Positions 34,207-45,685 of a stretch of 64,000 nt of DNA are shown piece by piece. The notes below the pieces were generated by a model. The model made no database searches, had not been told where the DNA came from, and saw nothing but the letters and a program-made list of their open reading frames with translations. Both the position numbers and the translations under genes were made by a program. The stretch lies in assembly GCA_025355105.1 (NCBI GenBank), contig JANYAE010000113.1, forward strand, positions 1 through 64,000. The letters run 5' to 3'. This DNA comes from Pseudomonadota bacterium. GTDB taxonomy: Bacteria; Pseudomonadota; Gammaproteobacteria; Steroidobacterales; Steroidobacteraceae. Positions within the stretch are counted from its first letter, which is position 1; each line of letters starts with the position of its first letter.

Positions 34207-35553
34207 TCAGACGGGCACGGCGCGCAGCGCGCGACGCAGGCCCTCGACCATGTTCTCGACCTCGGTGGACGAGCTGACGAACGGCGGCGCGACCGCGAGC
34301 GTTTCGCCGCTGAAGCGCACCAGCAGACCCTCGTCGAGCGCACGCTCGAAGACGCGGATCGCCCGCAGGCCCGGCTGACCGTCGATCGGCGCGAGGTCGA
34401 TGCCGGCGGCGAGGCCGACGTTGCGGATGTCGACCACGTGCGGCTCGCCCTTCAGCGAGTGGATCTTCTGCTCGAGCACCGGCGCGAGCTCGGCGGCGCG
34501 CGCGATCAGCCTCTCGTCGGCCATCACGTCGAGCGTCGCGTGGGCGGCGGCGATCGCGAGCGGGTGCGCCGAGTAGGTGTAGCCGTGGAAGAACTCGATC
34601 ATGTGCGACGGGCCGGTCATGAAGGCCTGGTAGATGTCGTCACGCGCGATCACGCCGCCGAGCGGCACGGTCGCGTTGTTGACCGCCTTGGCGAAGGTCG
34701 TCAGGTCCGGCTGCACGCCGAAGAAGTCGGCGCCGAACGGCGTGCCGAGGCGGCCGAAGCCGGTGATGACCTCGTCGAAGATCAGCAGGATGCCGTGCTT
34801 GGTGCAGATCTCCCGCAGCCGCTCGAGATAGCCCTTCGGCGGCACCAGCACGCCGGTCGAGCCCTGCATCGGCTCGACGATCACGGCCGCAATCGTCGAG
34901 GCATCGTGCAGCGCGACCAGGCGCTCGAGCTCCTCGGCGAGATGCGCGCCCCAGCTCGGCTGGCCGCGGCTGTAGCGCATCTCGGCCGGGTTGTAGGTGT
35001 GCGGCAGGTGATCGACGCCGGGGATCATCAGCGGCGCGAACATCTTGCGATTGGCGACCATGCCGCCGACCGAAATGCCGCCCATGCCGACGCCGTGGTA
35101 GCCGCGCTCGCGGCCGATGATGCGGGTCCGCGACGCGTCGCCGCGGGCGCGGTGGTACGCGACCGCGATCTTGAGCGCCGTATCGACCGCTTCGGACCCG
35201 GAGTTGGTGAAGAACACCCGGTCCTGCGGCCGGCTGGCGAGCGCGGCGATGCGGGTCGCGAGGCGGAATGCGCCCTCGTGGCCCATCTGGAACGACGGCG
35301 CAAAGTCGAGCGTGTCGAGTTGCGCCTTGACCGCCTCGACCACGCGCGGGTGCGAGTGGCCGAGCGGTGAGCACCACAGCCCCGACAGGCAGTCGAACAC
35401 CTTGCGGCCGTCGGCGAGCGTGAAGTACGCGCCCTTCGCGGACGCGACCAGGCGCGGCGCAGCCTTGAACATCCGGTTGTGGGTGAACGGCATCCACCAG
35501 GCGCGCAGTTCGGCCTCGCGGGACTCAGGGTGCAGCTGGCTGACGGCGTTCAA
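34207..35553 (-). CDS. Omega-amino acid (beta-alanine)-pyruvate aminotransferase
   Basis: A 448-residue class III PLP aminotransferase. It opens with [13 protein letters not shown], close to the beta-alanine:pyruvate transaminases, and has [33 protein letters not shown], and the PLP lysine K289 in [16 protein letters not shown]. The reading frame is open further upstream, but the start is taken as TTG 35553, which has GAGGAGAGG just before it; a longer product would run across the operator. Moves the amino group of beta-alanine or a related omega-amino acid to pyruvate, feeding MmsA. Divergent from a MocR regulator whose own domain is related to aminotransferases. Confidence 0.9.
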   Translation of the reverse strand: MNAVSQLHPESREAELRAWWMPFTHNRMFKAAPRLVASAKGAYFTLADGRKVFDCLSGLWCSPLGHSHPRVVEAVKAQLDTLDFAPSFQMGHEGAFRLATRIAALASRPQDRVFFTNSGSEAVDTALKIAVAYHRARGDASRTRIIGRERGYHGVGMGGISVGGMVANRKMFAPLMIPGVDHLPHTYNPAEMRYSRGQPSWGAHLAEELERLVALHDASTIAAVIVEPMQGSTGVLVPPKGYLERLREICTKHGILLIFDEVITGFGRLGTPFGADFFGVQPDLTTFAKAVNNATVPLGGVIARDDIYQAFMTGPSHMIEFFHGYTYSAHPLAIAAAHATLDVMADERLIARAAELAPVLEQKIHSLKGEPHVVDIRNVGLAAGIDLAPIDGQPGLRAIRVFERALDEGLLVRFSGETLAVAPPFVSSSTEVENMVEGLRRALRAVPV

Positions 35554-35678
35554 GGGCCTCTCCTCGCCGGGCGGCGCCCGGGCTTCAGGGTCATTCGGGG
35601 GCGCGCCGGGCGCGCGACTAACGAAAGATTGCGCTCTCCCGGCAAGCGGGGCCAGACACGGTGACTGGCTTTTCGAGC

Positions 35679-35709
35679 TATACTGTACTGTTATATATGC
35701 CAATACAGT
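35679..35709. promoter_or_regulatory. MocR operator and divergent promoter region
   Basis: This is the most AT-rich spot of the region. An inverted repeat ACTGTA (35682-35687) and TACAGT (35704-35709) has centres 22 bp apart, two helical turns. A second ACTGT at 35687-35691 makes a direct repeat with the first. TATACT at 35679-35684 resembles a -10 box for the plus strand and TTGGCA (35698-35703, minus strand) a -35 for the aminotransferase gene, so a bound regulator would cover both promoters. MocR proteins are known to use such paired sites. Confidence 0.55.
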
Positions 35710-37106
35710 CACGCCCATCCGCCCGCCCGGCGCGCTCGCTGCGCAGTGTGCTGGTCGAGGAGTTGCGCCAGCGGATCGCGGCCGGTGCATTGGCACCCGG
35801 GATGGCACTGCCGTCGGTGCGCAGCCTCGCCCGCGAGCGCGGCGTCAGCACCTTCACGGCGGCCGAGGTCTATAACGTGCTGACCGCGGCGGGCCTCGTC
35901 GAGGCACGACGCGGCAGTGGCTATTTCGTCGCCGGTCGGCGCGCTGCGCCGCTGCCGCCGCAGCCGGCCGGGGCCTCCGCCGATGCGCTCTGGGAACGGC
36001 GCCTCGAAGCGCGCGCCCAGCCGATCCTGGTCGATGCCGGCGGCGGCTGGCTGCCGGCCGCCTGGCAGTTCGGCGACGGGCTGCGCGCCGGGCTGCGCAG
36101 CCTCGCCAGGCTGCCGCTGCCGGACGACGGCTACGGCTCGCCGCTCGGGCTCGAGGGGCTGCGCGCGCACTTCGCGACCCAGCTGCAGGGCCGCGGGCTC
36201 GCGCTTGGCCCCGAGCAGCTGGTGCTGACCCAGGGCGCGAGCCAGGCGCTTGACCTGGTCGTGCGGGCGCTGCTCGAGCCGGGCGACCGCGTCGCGGTTG
36301 AGGATCCCGGCTATCCGCCGACGCTCGAGCTGCTACGCGCCCGCGGCGTGCGCCTGGTCGCCATCCCGCGCCTCGCGAGCGGACCGGACCCGGCGGCACT
36401 CGAGGCCGCGGTGCGGCGCCGGCCGCTGCGCGCCTTCTTCACCAACACGACGCTGCAGAACCCGACCGGCACGACGACCGAGCTGCCGGTCGCCCGCCGC
36501 ATCCTCGAACTCGCCGACCGGCACGGCTTTCTGGTGGTCGAGGACGACATCTTCGCCGAGCTCGCGCCGACGCCGGCGATGACGCTCGCAACGCTCGACC
36601 AGTGCCGGCGAGTCGTCTACGTCTCGAGCGTCTCGAAGACGATCTCGCCGACGCTGCGCGTCGGCTATGTCGCCGCACCGCCCGAGGCCGCGCCGCGTCT
36701 CGCGCGCCTCAAGGCGCTCTCGGCGCTGGCCTCGAGCGAGCTGTCCGAGCGCCTGGTGCTCGAGGTGCTGACTCAGCCGCACTACCGGCGCCACCTCGAA
36801 GCGCTGCGCCGCCGGCTGGCGGCCACCCAGCAGCGCGTCCAGCAGACGCTGCTCGCGCGTGGCGTCGAGCTCGCCTTCCGCCCGGCCGCCGGCATGTTCC
36901 TGTGGGGCCGGCTGCGTTCGCGCGAAACGGTGGGCAAGCTGTGGCGCTCGGCGGTGGCGGCGGGCGTGCTGCTCGCTCCCGGCGAGCTGTTCCGCCCGGA
37001 TGGCAAGGCCACGCCCTATTGGCGCTTCAACGTCGCGCACTGCGACGGTGGCGCCCTGACCCGCTTCCTGGATGGCGTCGCCGAACGCGACGCCCGGCCT
37101 GGCTAG
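35697..37106 (+). CDS. MocR/PdxR-type transcriptional regulator
   Basis: A 469-residue chimeric regulator. Residues 1-80 are a GntR winged helix (LRSVLVEELRQRIAAGALAPGMALPSVRSLA, VSTFTAAEVYNVLTAAGLVEARRGSGYFV, read in parts). About 110-465 are a fold-type I aminotransferase domain with PGYPPTLELLRARG, NTTLQNPTGT, and PLP lysine K314 in SSVSKTISPTLRVGY, so it can bind PLP. ATG 35697 lies within the operator, so binding would also limit its own translation or transcription. It is divergent from the omega-aminotransferase/mmsA genes, the usual arrangement for MocR proteins and their targets; the effector is likely PLP combined with an amine or amino acid. Confidence 0.92.
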   Translation: MPIQSRPSARPARSLRSVLVEELRQRIAAGALAPGMALPSVRSLARERGVSTFTAAEVYNVLTAAGLVEARRGSGYFVAGRRAAPLPPQPAGASADALWERRLEARAQPILVDAGGGWLPAAWQFGDGLRAGLRSLARLPLPDDGYGSPLGLEGLRAHFATQLQGRGLALGPEQLVLTQGASQALDLVVRALLEPGDRVAVEDPGYPPTLELLRARGVRLVAIPRLASGPDPAALEAAVRRRPLRAFFTNTTLQNPTGTTTELPVARRILELADRHGFLVVEDDIFAELAPTPAMTLATLDQCRRVVYVSSVSKTISPTLRVGYVAAPPEAAPRLARLKALSALASSELSERLVLEVLTQPHYRRHLEALRRRLAATQQRVQQTLLARGVELAFRPAAGMFLWGRLRSRETVGKLWRSAVAAGVLLAPGELFRPDGKATPYWRFNVAHCDGGALTRFLDGVAERDARPG

Positions 37107-37136
37107 CGCTGCGCCAGCCCCGGGCCGCGGTTCGGA

Positions 37137-37694
37137 TCAATCTAGCGGGAACGTCGCCGAACGCGATTGCCGGTCGCGTGCCACCGCCACGGCGAGGGCC
37201 GCGAGCGCGCCGCGGACCGGCGTCGCGACCCAATCCGCCGTCACCATGGCGTCCTCGCCGAGATGGGCGCCGAGCAGCGGCAGGCTGATCGAGGCGGGCT
37301 CGACGATGACGGCCGCCATCGTTCGCAGCGTCTCGCGCAAGGCGGCGTCGGCATGCCTTGCGCGCGGCGAGGCGTTCAGTACCGCGACGTGCTTGCAGGC
37401 AAAGGGCTCGAAGCTCACCAGCCAGTCGAGCGCGTTCTTGATCGTACCGCTGACGCCGTGGGCGTACTCCGGGCTCGCGACCAGCAGCGCGTCGGCGGCG
37501 GCGATCCGCGCGTGGAACTCCACCACCGGTGGCGGCGGCCGTTCGGCCGCGTCGGGGTTGAACAGCGGCAGCCGGCCGAGACCGGTCTCCACCGTGACGA
37601 CGACGCCCGCCGGCGCGAGCCGCGCCGCGGCGCGCAGCAGCGCCGCGTTGATCGATGCTGCCCGCAGGCTGCCGGGAAGTGCGAGGAAGCGCAT
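37137..37694 (-). CDS. NADPH-dependent FMN reductase-like flavoprotein
   Basis: A 185-residue flavodoxin-fold oxidoreductase of the SsuE/ChrR/azoreductase group. GSLRAASINAALLR binds the FMN phosphate, and SPEYAHGVSGTIKNALDWL is the family signature around the flavin ring. It may reduce quinones, chromate or free flavin; sequence does not decide. No strong Shine-Dalgarno before ATG 37694. It converges with the MocR gene, with a 30-nt gap between stops. Confidence 0.9.
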   Translation of the reverse strand: MRFLALPGSLRAASINAALLRAAARLAPAGVVVTVETGLGRLPLFNPDAAERPPPPVVEFHARIAAADALLVASPEYAHGVSGTIKNALDWLVSFEPFACKHVAVLNASPRARHADAALRETLRTMAAVIVEPASISLPLLGAHLGEDAMVTADWVATPVRGALAALAVAVARDRQSRSATFPLD

Positions 37695-37735
37695 GGCCGC
37701 GACAATACCCTGCGCTCGCTGCGCGCGCGACGCCG

Positions 37736-38359
37736 CTAGAGATCGACGCCGAGGGATGGTCGCCGACGAAACCAGCCGGTCAGGCTTGCGCGCTCGCGGC
37801 GCGTCTCGCGCACCTCGTGCTCGAAGCGCTGACTGAGAAAGACCGCGAGCGTGCCCGCGGCGGGCGGCACGACCACCTCGCGATCGTCGGCGGCGATCAC
37901 GAGCTCACCGCCATCGGCGGGTCCCCAGTCATCGTTGAGGTACAGCACCAGCGAGACCACACGCTCGGCACCACGCGGCGAGCGATCGAGATGCCGCGCG
38001 TAGCGCGCGCCGGCGGCATAGATCGCGTAGTGGCACTCGAAGTCGACGACGCCGAGCATCAGCGTGCGATTGAGTTCGAGCCGAAGCGCGTCGAGGCGCG
38101 ACAGGACGGCGCGCTCGGCGTCGTCGTCGGCGTTCAGCAACCAGCAGATCCGGTCACCACGGATCTGCGGCCGCACGGCGCGGTTCCGGCCGGCGCCGAC
38201 CGCCGCGGCGCGAAACTCGCCGGCGCCGTCGCGCCGCGCCACGGCCGCCGCGAGCCCATGCACCAGCGCAGGTGCCGCGAAGCCGGTGTCGATCCCGAAG
38301 CCGGGGCCGGCGAGCGCCTCGACGAGGAGCGACGCCGGCGGGTCCGGGGGCGGGCTCAC
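37736..38359 (-). CDS. 2-oxoglutarate/Fe(II)-dependent oxygenase
   Basis: A 207-residue double-stranded beta-helix oxygenase, similar to SM-20/prolyl hydroxylase-like proteins. The iron triad is visible as H and D in YARHLDRSP and the distal H in QRFEHEV, with the 2-oxoglutarate Arg in ERASLTGWFRR. LVLYLNDDWGPADGGEL is the typical strand pair. Substrate might be a protein side chain. The GTG start lies 2 nt after the stop of the SET-domain gene, so the two are cotranscribed and likely translated together; a shared protein target is possible but unproven. Confidence 0.88.
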   Translation of the reverse strand: MSPPPDPPASLLVEALAGPGFGIDTGFAAPALVHGLAAAVARRDGAGEFRAAAVGAGRNRAVRPQIRGDRICWLLNADDDAERAVLSRLDALRLELNRTLMLGVVDFECHYAIYAAGARYARHLDRSPRGAERVVSLVLYLNDDWGPADGGELVIAADDREVVVPPAAGTLAVFLSQRFEHEVRETRRERASLTGWFRRRPSLGVDL

Positions 38360-38361
38360 GC

Positions 38362-38892
38362 TCAGGCGCGCTTGCGCGCCGGCGGGCGCTCGCGCGCGCG
38401 CACCGGCCGCCGTGCCGGCCGCCGCTTCGGCAGCTTCGGTGGCAGCAACATCGTACCGCGGCAGGCGGTGGCGCCGCAGCGGCAGCCGAACACCCGGTCG
38501 ATGTTCGGCGGGTCGCTCGCGTCGCGCTCGATCATGTAGTCGTAGACCAGTTCGTCGCCGCTCTCGATGTCGCGGATCGCTTCGATGAAGATCCGGCGTT
38601 CCTCGACCACCGTCTCGCAGTTCGGCTCGCAGGAGTGGTTGATCCAGCGCGCGGCGTTGCCGCCGACGCCGGCGTCGATCACGATGCGCGCATCGACCGT
38701 GAACAGGAACGTGTGGTTGTCGTCGTCGGCCTTGGCGGCGTAGCGACGGTCCGCCTCGGCGTGCGAGACGCGTTCGCCGAGGTACTCGACGACGCGCTCA
38801 CCCCTCAGGATGCGGCGCGTCGCAAACACGCCGGTGCCATGGATTTTCGATCGACGGACGCGATACGGCAGCGAGCCGCTGGAACTCTTCAT
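38362..38892 (-). CDS. SET-domain lysine methyltransferase
   Basis: A 176-residue protein with a compact SET domain (about 8-130): RRSKIHGTGVFATRRI at the N-terminus, the pseudoknot motif WINHSCEPNC, and ELVYDY with the active-site Tyr. It is followed by a post-SET zinc motif CRCGATACRG (C-x-C-x4-C). It therefore has the architecture of eukaryotic-type histone methyltransferases but is a stand-alone bacterial protein. It ends in a very basic tail (KLPKRRPARRPVRARERPP) that could bind nucleic acid or a chromosomal protein. Substrate unknown. Directly followed by a 2OG oxygenase gene. Confidence 0.9.
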   Translation of the reverse strand: MKSSSGSLPYRVRRSKIHGTGVFATRRILRGERVVEYLGERVSHAEADRRYAAKADDDNHTFLFTVDARIVIDAGVGGNAARWINHSCEPNCETVVEERRIFIEAIRDIESGDELVYDYMIERDASDPPNIDRVFGCRCGATACRGTMLLPPKLPKRRPARRPVRARERPPARKRA

Positions 38893-38934
38893 GCGGGGTC
38901 CTCTGGACGCAGGGGCGGAAATCGAATCGCGGGA

Positions 38935-39729
38935 TCAGACGGCCACCGGCGCGCGGATCGCGGCATGGGGGCTGTAGTCGAGGATCGCGAAGTCCTCGTA
39001 GACATAGTCGAACAGCGTCGGCGGCCGGCGACGGATCTCGAGCCGTGGCAGCGGCCGCGGCTCGCGTGACAGCTGTAGGTCGACCTGCTCGAAATGGTTG
39101 CGGTAGAGGTGGCAGTCACCACCGGTCCAGACGAAGTCGCCGACGCCGAGGTCGCACTGCTGCGCGACCATGTGCGTCAGGACCGCGTAGCTCGCGATGT
39201 TGAACGGCACGCCGAGAAACAGGTCGGCGCTGCGCTGGTAGAGTTGGCAGCTCAACTTGCCGTCGGCGACGAAGAACTGGAAGAACGCATGACAGGGCTG
39301 CAGCGCCATGCGCTCCAGTTCGCCGACATTCCAGGCGCTGACGATGATGCGCCGCGAATTCGGGTTGCTGCGCAGGGTCTCGATCACGCCGCGGATCTGG
39401 TCGATGTGCCGCCCGTCGGCTGCCTGCCAGTCGCGCCACTGCTTGCCGTACACCGGCCCGAGCTCGCCCTGCTCGTCCGCCCACTCGTCCCAGATCGTCA
39501 CGCCATGCTCGCGCAGGTAGCGGACGTTGGTCTCGCCGCGCAGGAACCAGAGCAGCTCATGGACGATGCTCTTGAGATGCAGCTTCTTGGTGGTGACCAG
39601 TGGGAAGCCCGCGGCGAGGTCGAAGCGCAGCTGCCAGCCGAACACTGCCAGCGTGCCGGTACCGGTGCGGTCTTCCTTGCGCGCGCCGTGCTCGCGCACG
39701 TGGCGAAGCAGCTCGAGGTACTGGCGCAC
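38935..39729 (-). CDS. thyA: Thymidylate synthase
   Basis: Makes dTMP from dUMP with methylenetetrahydrofolate. The 264-residue protein has the same length as E. coli ThyA and even the same nucleophile number: C146 in [12 protein letters not shown]. Other marks are [30 protein letters not shown], and [20 protein letters not shown] start 39729 with GGGAGA upstream. It follows lgt by 10 nt, the lgt-thyA order known from E. coli and relatives. Folate is regenerated by FolA, encoded at 4374-4913. Confidence 0.97.
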   Translation of the reverse strand: MRQYLELLRHVREHGARKEDRTGTGTLAVFGWQLRFDLAAGFPLVTTKKLHLKSIVHELLWFLRGETNVRYLREHGVTIWDEWADEQGELGPVYGKQWRDWQAADGRHIDQIRGVIETLRSNPNSRRIIVSAWNVGELERMALQPCHAFFQFFVADGKLSCQLYQRSADLFLGVPFNIASYAVLTHMVAQQCDLGVGDFVWTGGDCHLYRNHFEQVDLQLSREPRPLPRLEIRRRPPTLFDYVYEDFAILDYSPHAAIRAPVAV

Positions 39730-39739
39730 CGTGTCTCCC

Positions 39740-40588
39740 TCAGCCTGCCGACGGCTGCTGGTTGCCCGAGGCGACGTGCCGCCAGTAGGCGTAGCCGATC
39801 ATCGCCGCGCCGGCGACCAGCATCGGCAGCGACAGCAGCATGCCCATCGTCAGCCAGCCGCCCGCGAGGTAGCCGAGCTGGGCGTCCGGCACGCGCACGA
39901 ACTCGACCAGGATCCTGAAGCAGGAGTAGCCGACGCCGAACAAGCCGGCCGCCGCCCAGCGCGGCCGCGACGTCGAGGTGAACCACCACACGAGCACGAA
40001 CAGGAGCGCGCCCTCGAGCCCGGCCTCGTAGAGCTGCGAGGCGTGCAGCACCTGCACGCTGCCGTCCGGCTGGTGCACGGCGAAGCCCCACGCCACGCCG
40101 GTGGGTTTGCCCCACAGCTCGCCGTTGATGAAGTTGCCGACGCGCCCGGCACCGAGGCCGATCGCGCACAGCGGCGCGGTGAAGTCCCAGACGTCGCCGA
40201 GCGCGCGGCCGCGGCGGTAGGCGAACACGGCGAGCGCGATCATCACGCCGAGCAGCCCGCCGTGGAAGCTCATGCCGCCTTCCCAGATCTTGTACCAGTA
40301 GCTCGGGTCGCTCGCGAGCGCCTCGTGTCCGTAGAACGCGAGCCAGCCGAGCCGGCCACCGAGGATCACGCCGAATACGGCGAAGAAGATCAGGTCGTCG
40401 ACGTCAATCGGCGTCCAGGTGGAACCCGGCCGCGCCGCGCGCCGCCGCGCCAGCCACCATGCGGCGAGGAAGCCGATGACGTACATGATGCCGTACCAGC
40501 GCAGCTTGAGCGTCACCGCGCCGAGCCACGGCAGCGTGACCGGACCGATGGCAAGCGCGACGGGATCGAAGCCGGGGTAGTTGATCAT
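39740..40588 (-). CDS. lgt: Prolipoprotein diacylglyceryl transferase
   Basis: Inner membrane enzyme that adds diacylglycerol to the lipobox cysteine of prolipoproteins (one such, a cytochrome c, is encoded at 46383-46799). The 282-residue protein has about seven membrane helices, [10 protein letters not shown] in the first, [11 protein letters not shown], and the Lgt signature [16 protein letters not shown] with the essential Arg and Asn. Start ATG 40588. Upstream partner of thyA. Confidence 0.96.
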   Translation of the reverse strand: MINYPGFDPVALAIGPVTLPWLGAVTLKLRWYGIMYVIGFLAAWWLARRRAARPGSTWTPIDVDDLIFFAVFGVILGGRLGWLAFYGHEALASDPSYWYKIWEGGMSFHGGLLGVMIALAVFAYRRGRALGDVWDFTAPLCAIGLGAGRVGNFINGELWGKPTGVAWGFAVHQPDGSVQVLHASQLYEAGLEGALLFVLVWWFTSTSRPRWAAAGLFGVGYSCFRILVEFVRVPDAQLGYLAGGWLTMGMLLSLPMLVAGAAMIGYAYWRHVASGNQQPSAG

Positions 40589-40625
40589 GACGGGAGTCTA
40601 ACGAAATCCCGCGGCCGGACCCACG

Positions 40626-41384
40626 TCAGCGCTCGAGGCCGAGACGGGCGACCGCGAGGCCCGCCATCTCGTAGACGGCCTGAGTGCTGCGCTCGAGCGC
40701 GGCACTGCGCGGCAGCCACGACGCCAGGCCGCGACCGACCGTCAACGTGCCGCCGACCGGCGCCGGAATCACCGTGACGCCGGCCGCCTCGAACTCGCCG
40801 ACCGCGCGGCGCATGTGGACCGCCGTGGTCACTAGGACGACGTTCTTGATCCAGGCCGGCGCGAGCAGCGCGGCGGTCTCGCGCGCGTTCTCGCGCGTCG
40901 TCCGCGAGCGTCGCTCGACGAAGCGCGCCTCGAGGCCGAAGTCGCGCTTCAGCGTGGCCTGCATCACGTCCGCCTCGGCGGGGCCCGGTTCGACGCTGCC
41001 GCCGGACAGCACCAGCGGCAGGCCGGTGCGGCGGGCGAGGGCCGCGCCGCCGGCGAGCCGCTCGAGGCTCTGCGGGGTGAGAGCGGCCCCGGCGGAATCG
41101 GCGGCGTTGCGACGGATGCCGCCGCCGAGCACCACGATCGCGCCGACCGGCGCCGGTTGCGAGGCGCCGAGCGGCGGATACTCCTCGACGGCCAGCGACA
41201 GCAGGTCGGCGACGACCGGCAGCGCCAGCAGCCAGAGCGCCGCCAGGGCGGCCGCGGCGCAGGTCCGCCCGACCCGCGGCCACCAGCGCGACACGACGAT
41301 GCCGAAGAATGCGAGCAGTATCGGCCCGCCCGGCGGCAGCACGCAGGCCCGCGCGATCGCCCGGAACGCGAGGTCAGCGTCCAT
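40626..41384 (-). CDS. YdcF/ElyC-family membrane protein (DUF218)
   Basis: A 252-residue protein with two N-terminal membrane helices (about 14-32 and 41-62) and a DUF218 domain: GAIVVLGGGIRRN, LPLVLSGG, RSRTTRENA and VLVTTAVHMRRA. E. coli ElyC/SanA-type proteins of this family affect peptidoglycan or envelope integrity; the reaction is not established. It lies 37 nt upstream of lgt and 9 nt after the methyltransferase gene on the same strand, probably in one operon. Confidence 0.88.
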   Translation of the reverse strand: MDADLAFRAIARACVLPPGGPILLAFFGIVVSRWWPRVGRTCAAAALAALWLLALPVVADLLSLAVEEYPPLGASQPAPVGAIVVLGGGIRRNAADSAGAALTPQSLERLAGGAALARRTGLPLVLSGGSVEPGPAEADVMQATLKRDFGLEARFVERRSRTTRENARETAALLAPAWIKNVVLVTTAVHMRRAVGEFEAAGVTVIPAPVGGTLTVGRGLASWLPRSAALERSTQAVYEMAGLAVARLGLER

Positions 41385-41393
41385 GCCCGGCCA

Positions 41394-42641
41394 TCAATCG
41401 TGCGTCACGCGGCACAGGAAGGCCTTGAGGTAGCGCGTCTCGGGGATCGCCGGGTGCACCGGGTGATCCGGCGCCTGACCGCCGCTCGCGATCACCTGCA
41501 CGAAGCGGCCGAGGTGGCGGCCACCCTTCTGGATGGCATCGAGCAGCGCCCCGGGCTCGAGGTGGTACGAACAGGAGCACGACACCAACAGGCCGTCGCG
41601 CGGCAGCAGCTGCATTGCGAGCTGGTTGAGGCGCTTGTAGGCGGCCTCCCCCTTGCCGGCATCCTTGCGGCGCTTGATGAACGCCGGTGGGTCGACGATG
41701 ACGACGTCGAACTTCTCGCGGGCCGCGTGGAGATCCTCGAGCGCGGCGAAGGCGTCGGCCTTGATCGTGCGCAGTTGCACGCCGTTGGCGGCCGCGTTGC
41801 GGTTCGCCGCCTCGAGCGCGGCCGCGGACGAGTCGACGCAGCTTACCTCCGCGCCGGCGTGCGCCGCCGGCACGCCCCACGCGCCGACGTAGCTGAACAC
41901 GTCGAGCACGCGCTTGGCGCCCTTCATGAGCGGCAGGAACTGCCGCCGGTTGGCCGCCTGGTCGTAGAACCAGCCGGTCTTCTGGCCGCCTTCAAGCGGC
42001 GTCGTGAACGTCAGGCCGGCCTCGACCACCGTCAGGCGGGCCGGCAGTGCGCCGAGCCCCGCCTCGACGTACTTCGGCAGCGCCTCGAGCTCGCGGGCGC
42101 CGGAATCGTTCTTGAACACGACTGCCGACGGCTTCACGACCTTGTCGAGCGCCGCGATGATGGCCTCCTTCTGGGCCTCCATGCCGGCGGTGGCGATCTG
42201 CGCAACCAGCACGTCGCCGTAGCGGTCGACGACGAGGCCGGGCAGCAGGTCCGACTCGCCGTGCACGAGGCGGTAGTACGGCGCGTCGTAGAGCCGCTCG
42301 CGCAGCGCGAGCGCGACCCGCAGTCGGTGCACGAGCAGCGACGGCCCCGGCGCGAAGCCGGTCTGGCGGCTGAGGATCCGCGCCGCGATCAGCGAGTGCG
42401 GGTTGACGTAGGCGTAGCCGAGGAAGCGATCGCGGTTGGAGCGCACCGCGACGATCGCGCCGGCGCTGAAGGCGGTCAACGGCGTGGCGGCGGTGTCCAC
42501 CTCGTTGGAAAAGATCCACAGGTGGCCGGCGGCGACGCGTCGTTCCTCGTGGCGCTTCAGGCGCAGCACCGGAACGTCGGCCGCAGCCTCGGCCTCGGCG
42601 ACCTCAGGCAGCTCGGCGTCGGCGTCGTGTTCTTGGCTCAT
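41394..42641 (-). CDS. rlmI: 23S rRNA (cytosine) methyltransferase, RlmI type
   Basis: A 415-residue SAM-dependent m5C methyltransferase. An N-terminal PUA-like RNA-binding part is seen (LKRHEERRVAAGHLWIFSNEV), then the linker region GLVVDRYGDVLVAQI, then the Rossmann methyltransferase: VLDVFSYVGAWGV for SAM, DVVIVDPPAFIKRRKD (DPPxF motif) and the catalytic Cys in VSCSCSYH. The first 25 residues are acidic and low complexity, unlike E. coli RlmI, so the start could lie later, but no better Met is near. E. coli RlmI methylates C1962 of 23S rRNA; the assignment here is by family. Confidence 0.88.
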   Translation of the reverse strand: MSQEHDADAELPEVAEAEAAADVPVLRLKRHEERRVAAGHLWIFSNEVDTAATPLTAFSAGAIVAVRSNRDRFLGYAYVNPHSLIAARILSRQTGFAPGPSLLVHRLRVALALRERLYDAPYYRLVHGESDLLPGLVVDRYGDVLVAQIATAGMEAQKEAIIAALDKVVKPSAVVFKNDSGARELEALPKYVEAGLGALPARLTVVEAGLTFTTPLEGGQKTGWFYDQAANRRQFLPLMKGAKRVLDVFSYVGAWGVPAAHAGAEVSCVDSSAAALEAANRNAAANGVQLRTIKADAFAALEDLHAAREKFDVVIVDPPAFIKRRKDAGKGEAAYKRLNQLAMQLLPRDGLLVSCSCSYHLEPGALLDAIQKGGRHLGRFVQVIASGGQAPDHPVHPAIPETRYLKAFLCRVTHD

Positions 42642-42741
42642 CGGATCTCAGATCGCGGCCGGTGCGCAGCTGCGACGGTCGCGTATAGTCGCGGGGCCGG
42701 CATTCTAGCCGACACGCCCTGCCAGGCCCGTACTTTCCGCC

Positions 42742-44835
<2,094 letters not shown>

Positions 44836-44844
44836 CGGCGCGGG

Positions 44845-45315
44845 CTAGTCGCGCGGCCGGAGCGCGAGACGGGCCGCGGCGCCGGCCTGCAGGCGCGCCA
44901 GTAGTGGACCGTGCAAGCCCACGTCGAAACGCGGCGCGGCGCTCCAGTCCCACGCCCACGGTTGCGCCGTGACGAGCGCCGCCGGTTCGTCGCCGCGCCG
45001 CGGGAAGAGATGCGCGTGCAACGCCGGCTCGAGGTTGCCGTAGATCGCGTAGTTGATCCGGCTGGCCCCCAGGACTTCGCGCAGCAGGTCGCCGGCCGCG
45101 GCCATGTCGGCGAGGAAGGCCGCGCGCGGCGCGCGCGCCAGCGCGTTCAGGTCTGCGACCACCGGATCCGGCAGCAGCAGGCAGTAGCCCGAGATCACCT
45201 GCGGATCGCCGAGCACCAGCCAGCCACTGGCGAGGCGCGCGATCGCGGTCGGCTCGCCGCCGGCCCGCAGCGCCGCGACCCGTCGATGGATGGCCGTCGG
45301 CAGCGCGTCGCTCAT
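44845..45315 (-). CDS. HIT-like nucleotide-binding protein
   Basis: A 156-residue protein resembling the HIT superfamily. The shape is right: WLVLGDPQVISGYCLLLPDPVV resembles the HIT strand region, and ALHAHLFPRR gives the His-x-His of the active site. The third His of HxHxH is replaced (HAHLF), so nucleotide hydrolase activity is uncertain. The ATG at 45315 overlaps the DUF486 stop (ATGA), showing translational coupling. The reading frame remains open upstream across the DUF486 gene, but coupling and protein start favour 45315. Converges with the YyaL gene. Confidence 0.78.
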   Translation of the reverse strand: MSDALPTAIHRRVAALRAGGEPTAIARLASGWLVLGDPQVISGYCLLLPDPVVADLNALARAPRAAFLADMAAAGDLLREVLGASRINYAIYGNLEPALHAHLFPRRGDEPAALVTAQPWAWDWSAAPRFDVGLHGPLLARLQAGAAARLALRPRD

Positions 45316-45659
45316 CCCTGGCCCCGGAACATGAAGTACACGGCACCGAGCATGCAGAGCGATGCCCACAGGTAGTCGAGCTTGAGGCCCTGCTTGAGGT
45401 AGAAGAGCACGAACGGCACGAACACCGCGAGCGTGATCAGTTCCTGCAGGATCTTCAGCTGCGGCACGCTCATCACGGTGTAGCCGACCCGGTTCGCTGG
45501 CACCTGCAGCAGGTACTCGAACAGCGCGATGCCCCACGAGGCCAGCGCCGCGATCCACCAGGCGCGATGATTGAGCGTCTTCAGGTGCGCGTACCAGGCG
45601 AAGGTCATGAAGACGTTCGACAGCGACAACAGCAGGATCGTGCGCGCCATCGGTGACAT
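45312..45659 (-). CDS. DUF486 small membrane protein
   Basis: A 115-residue protein with four hydrophobic helices, of the DUF486/DMT-like group. Marks: SNVFMTFAWYAHLK in helix 1, FEYLLQVPANRVGY, LKILQEVITL-like region (LKILQELITLAVFV) and a C-terminal helix ending FMFRGQG. Half the size of EamA transporters, so it would act as a dimer. Start 45659 has AGGGAGGA close upstream. Function unknown. Confidence 0.9.
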   Translation of the reverse strand: MSPMARTILLLSLSNVFMTFAWYAHLKTLNHRAWWIAALASWGIALFEYLLQVPANRVGYTVMSVPQLKILQELITLAVFVPFVLFYLKQGLKLDYLWASLCMLGAVYFMFRGQG

Positions 45660-45685
45660 CCGTCCTCCCTGCGTGCCGCCGCCGC

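Noticed and set aside
35554-35808. N-terminal extension of the omega-aminotransferase
   Set aside because: It crosses the operator and part of the divergent MocR gene; a strong ribosome binding site supports TTG 35553.
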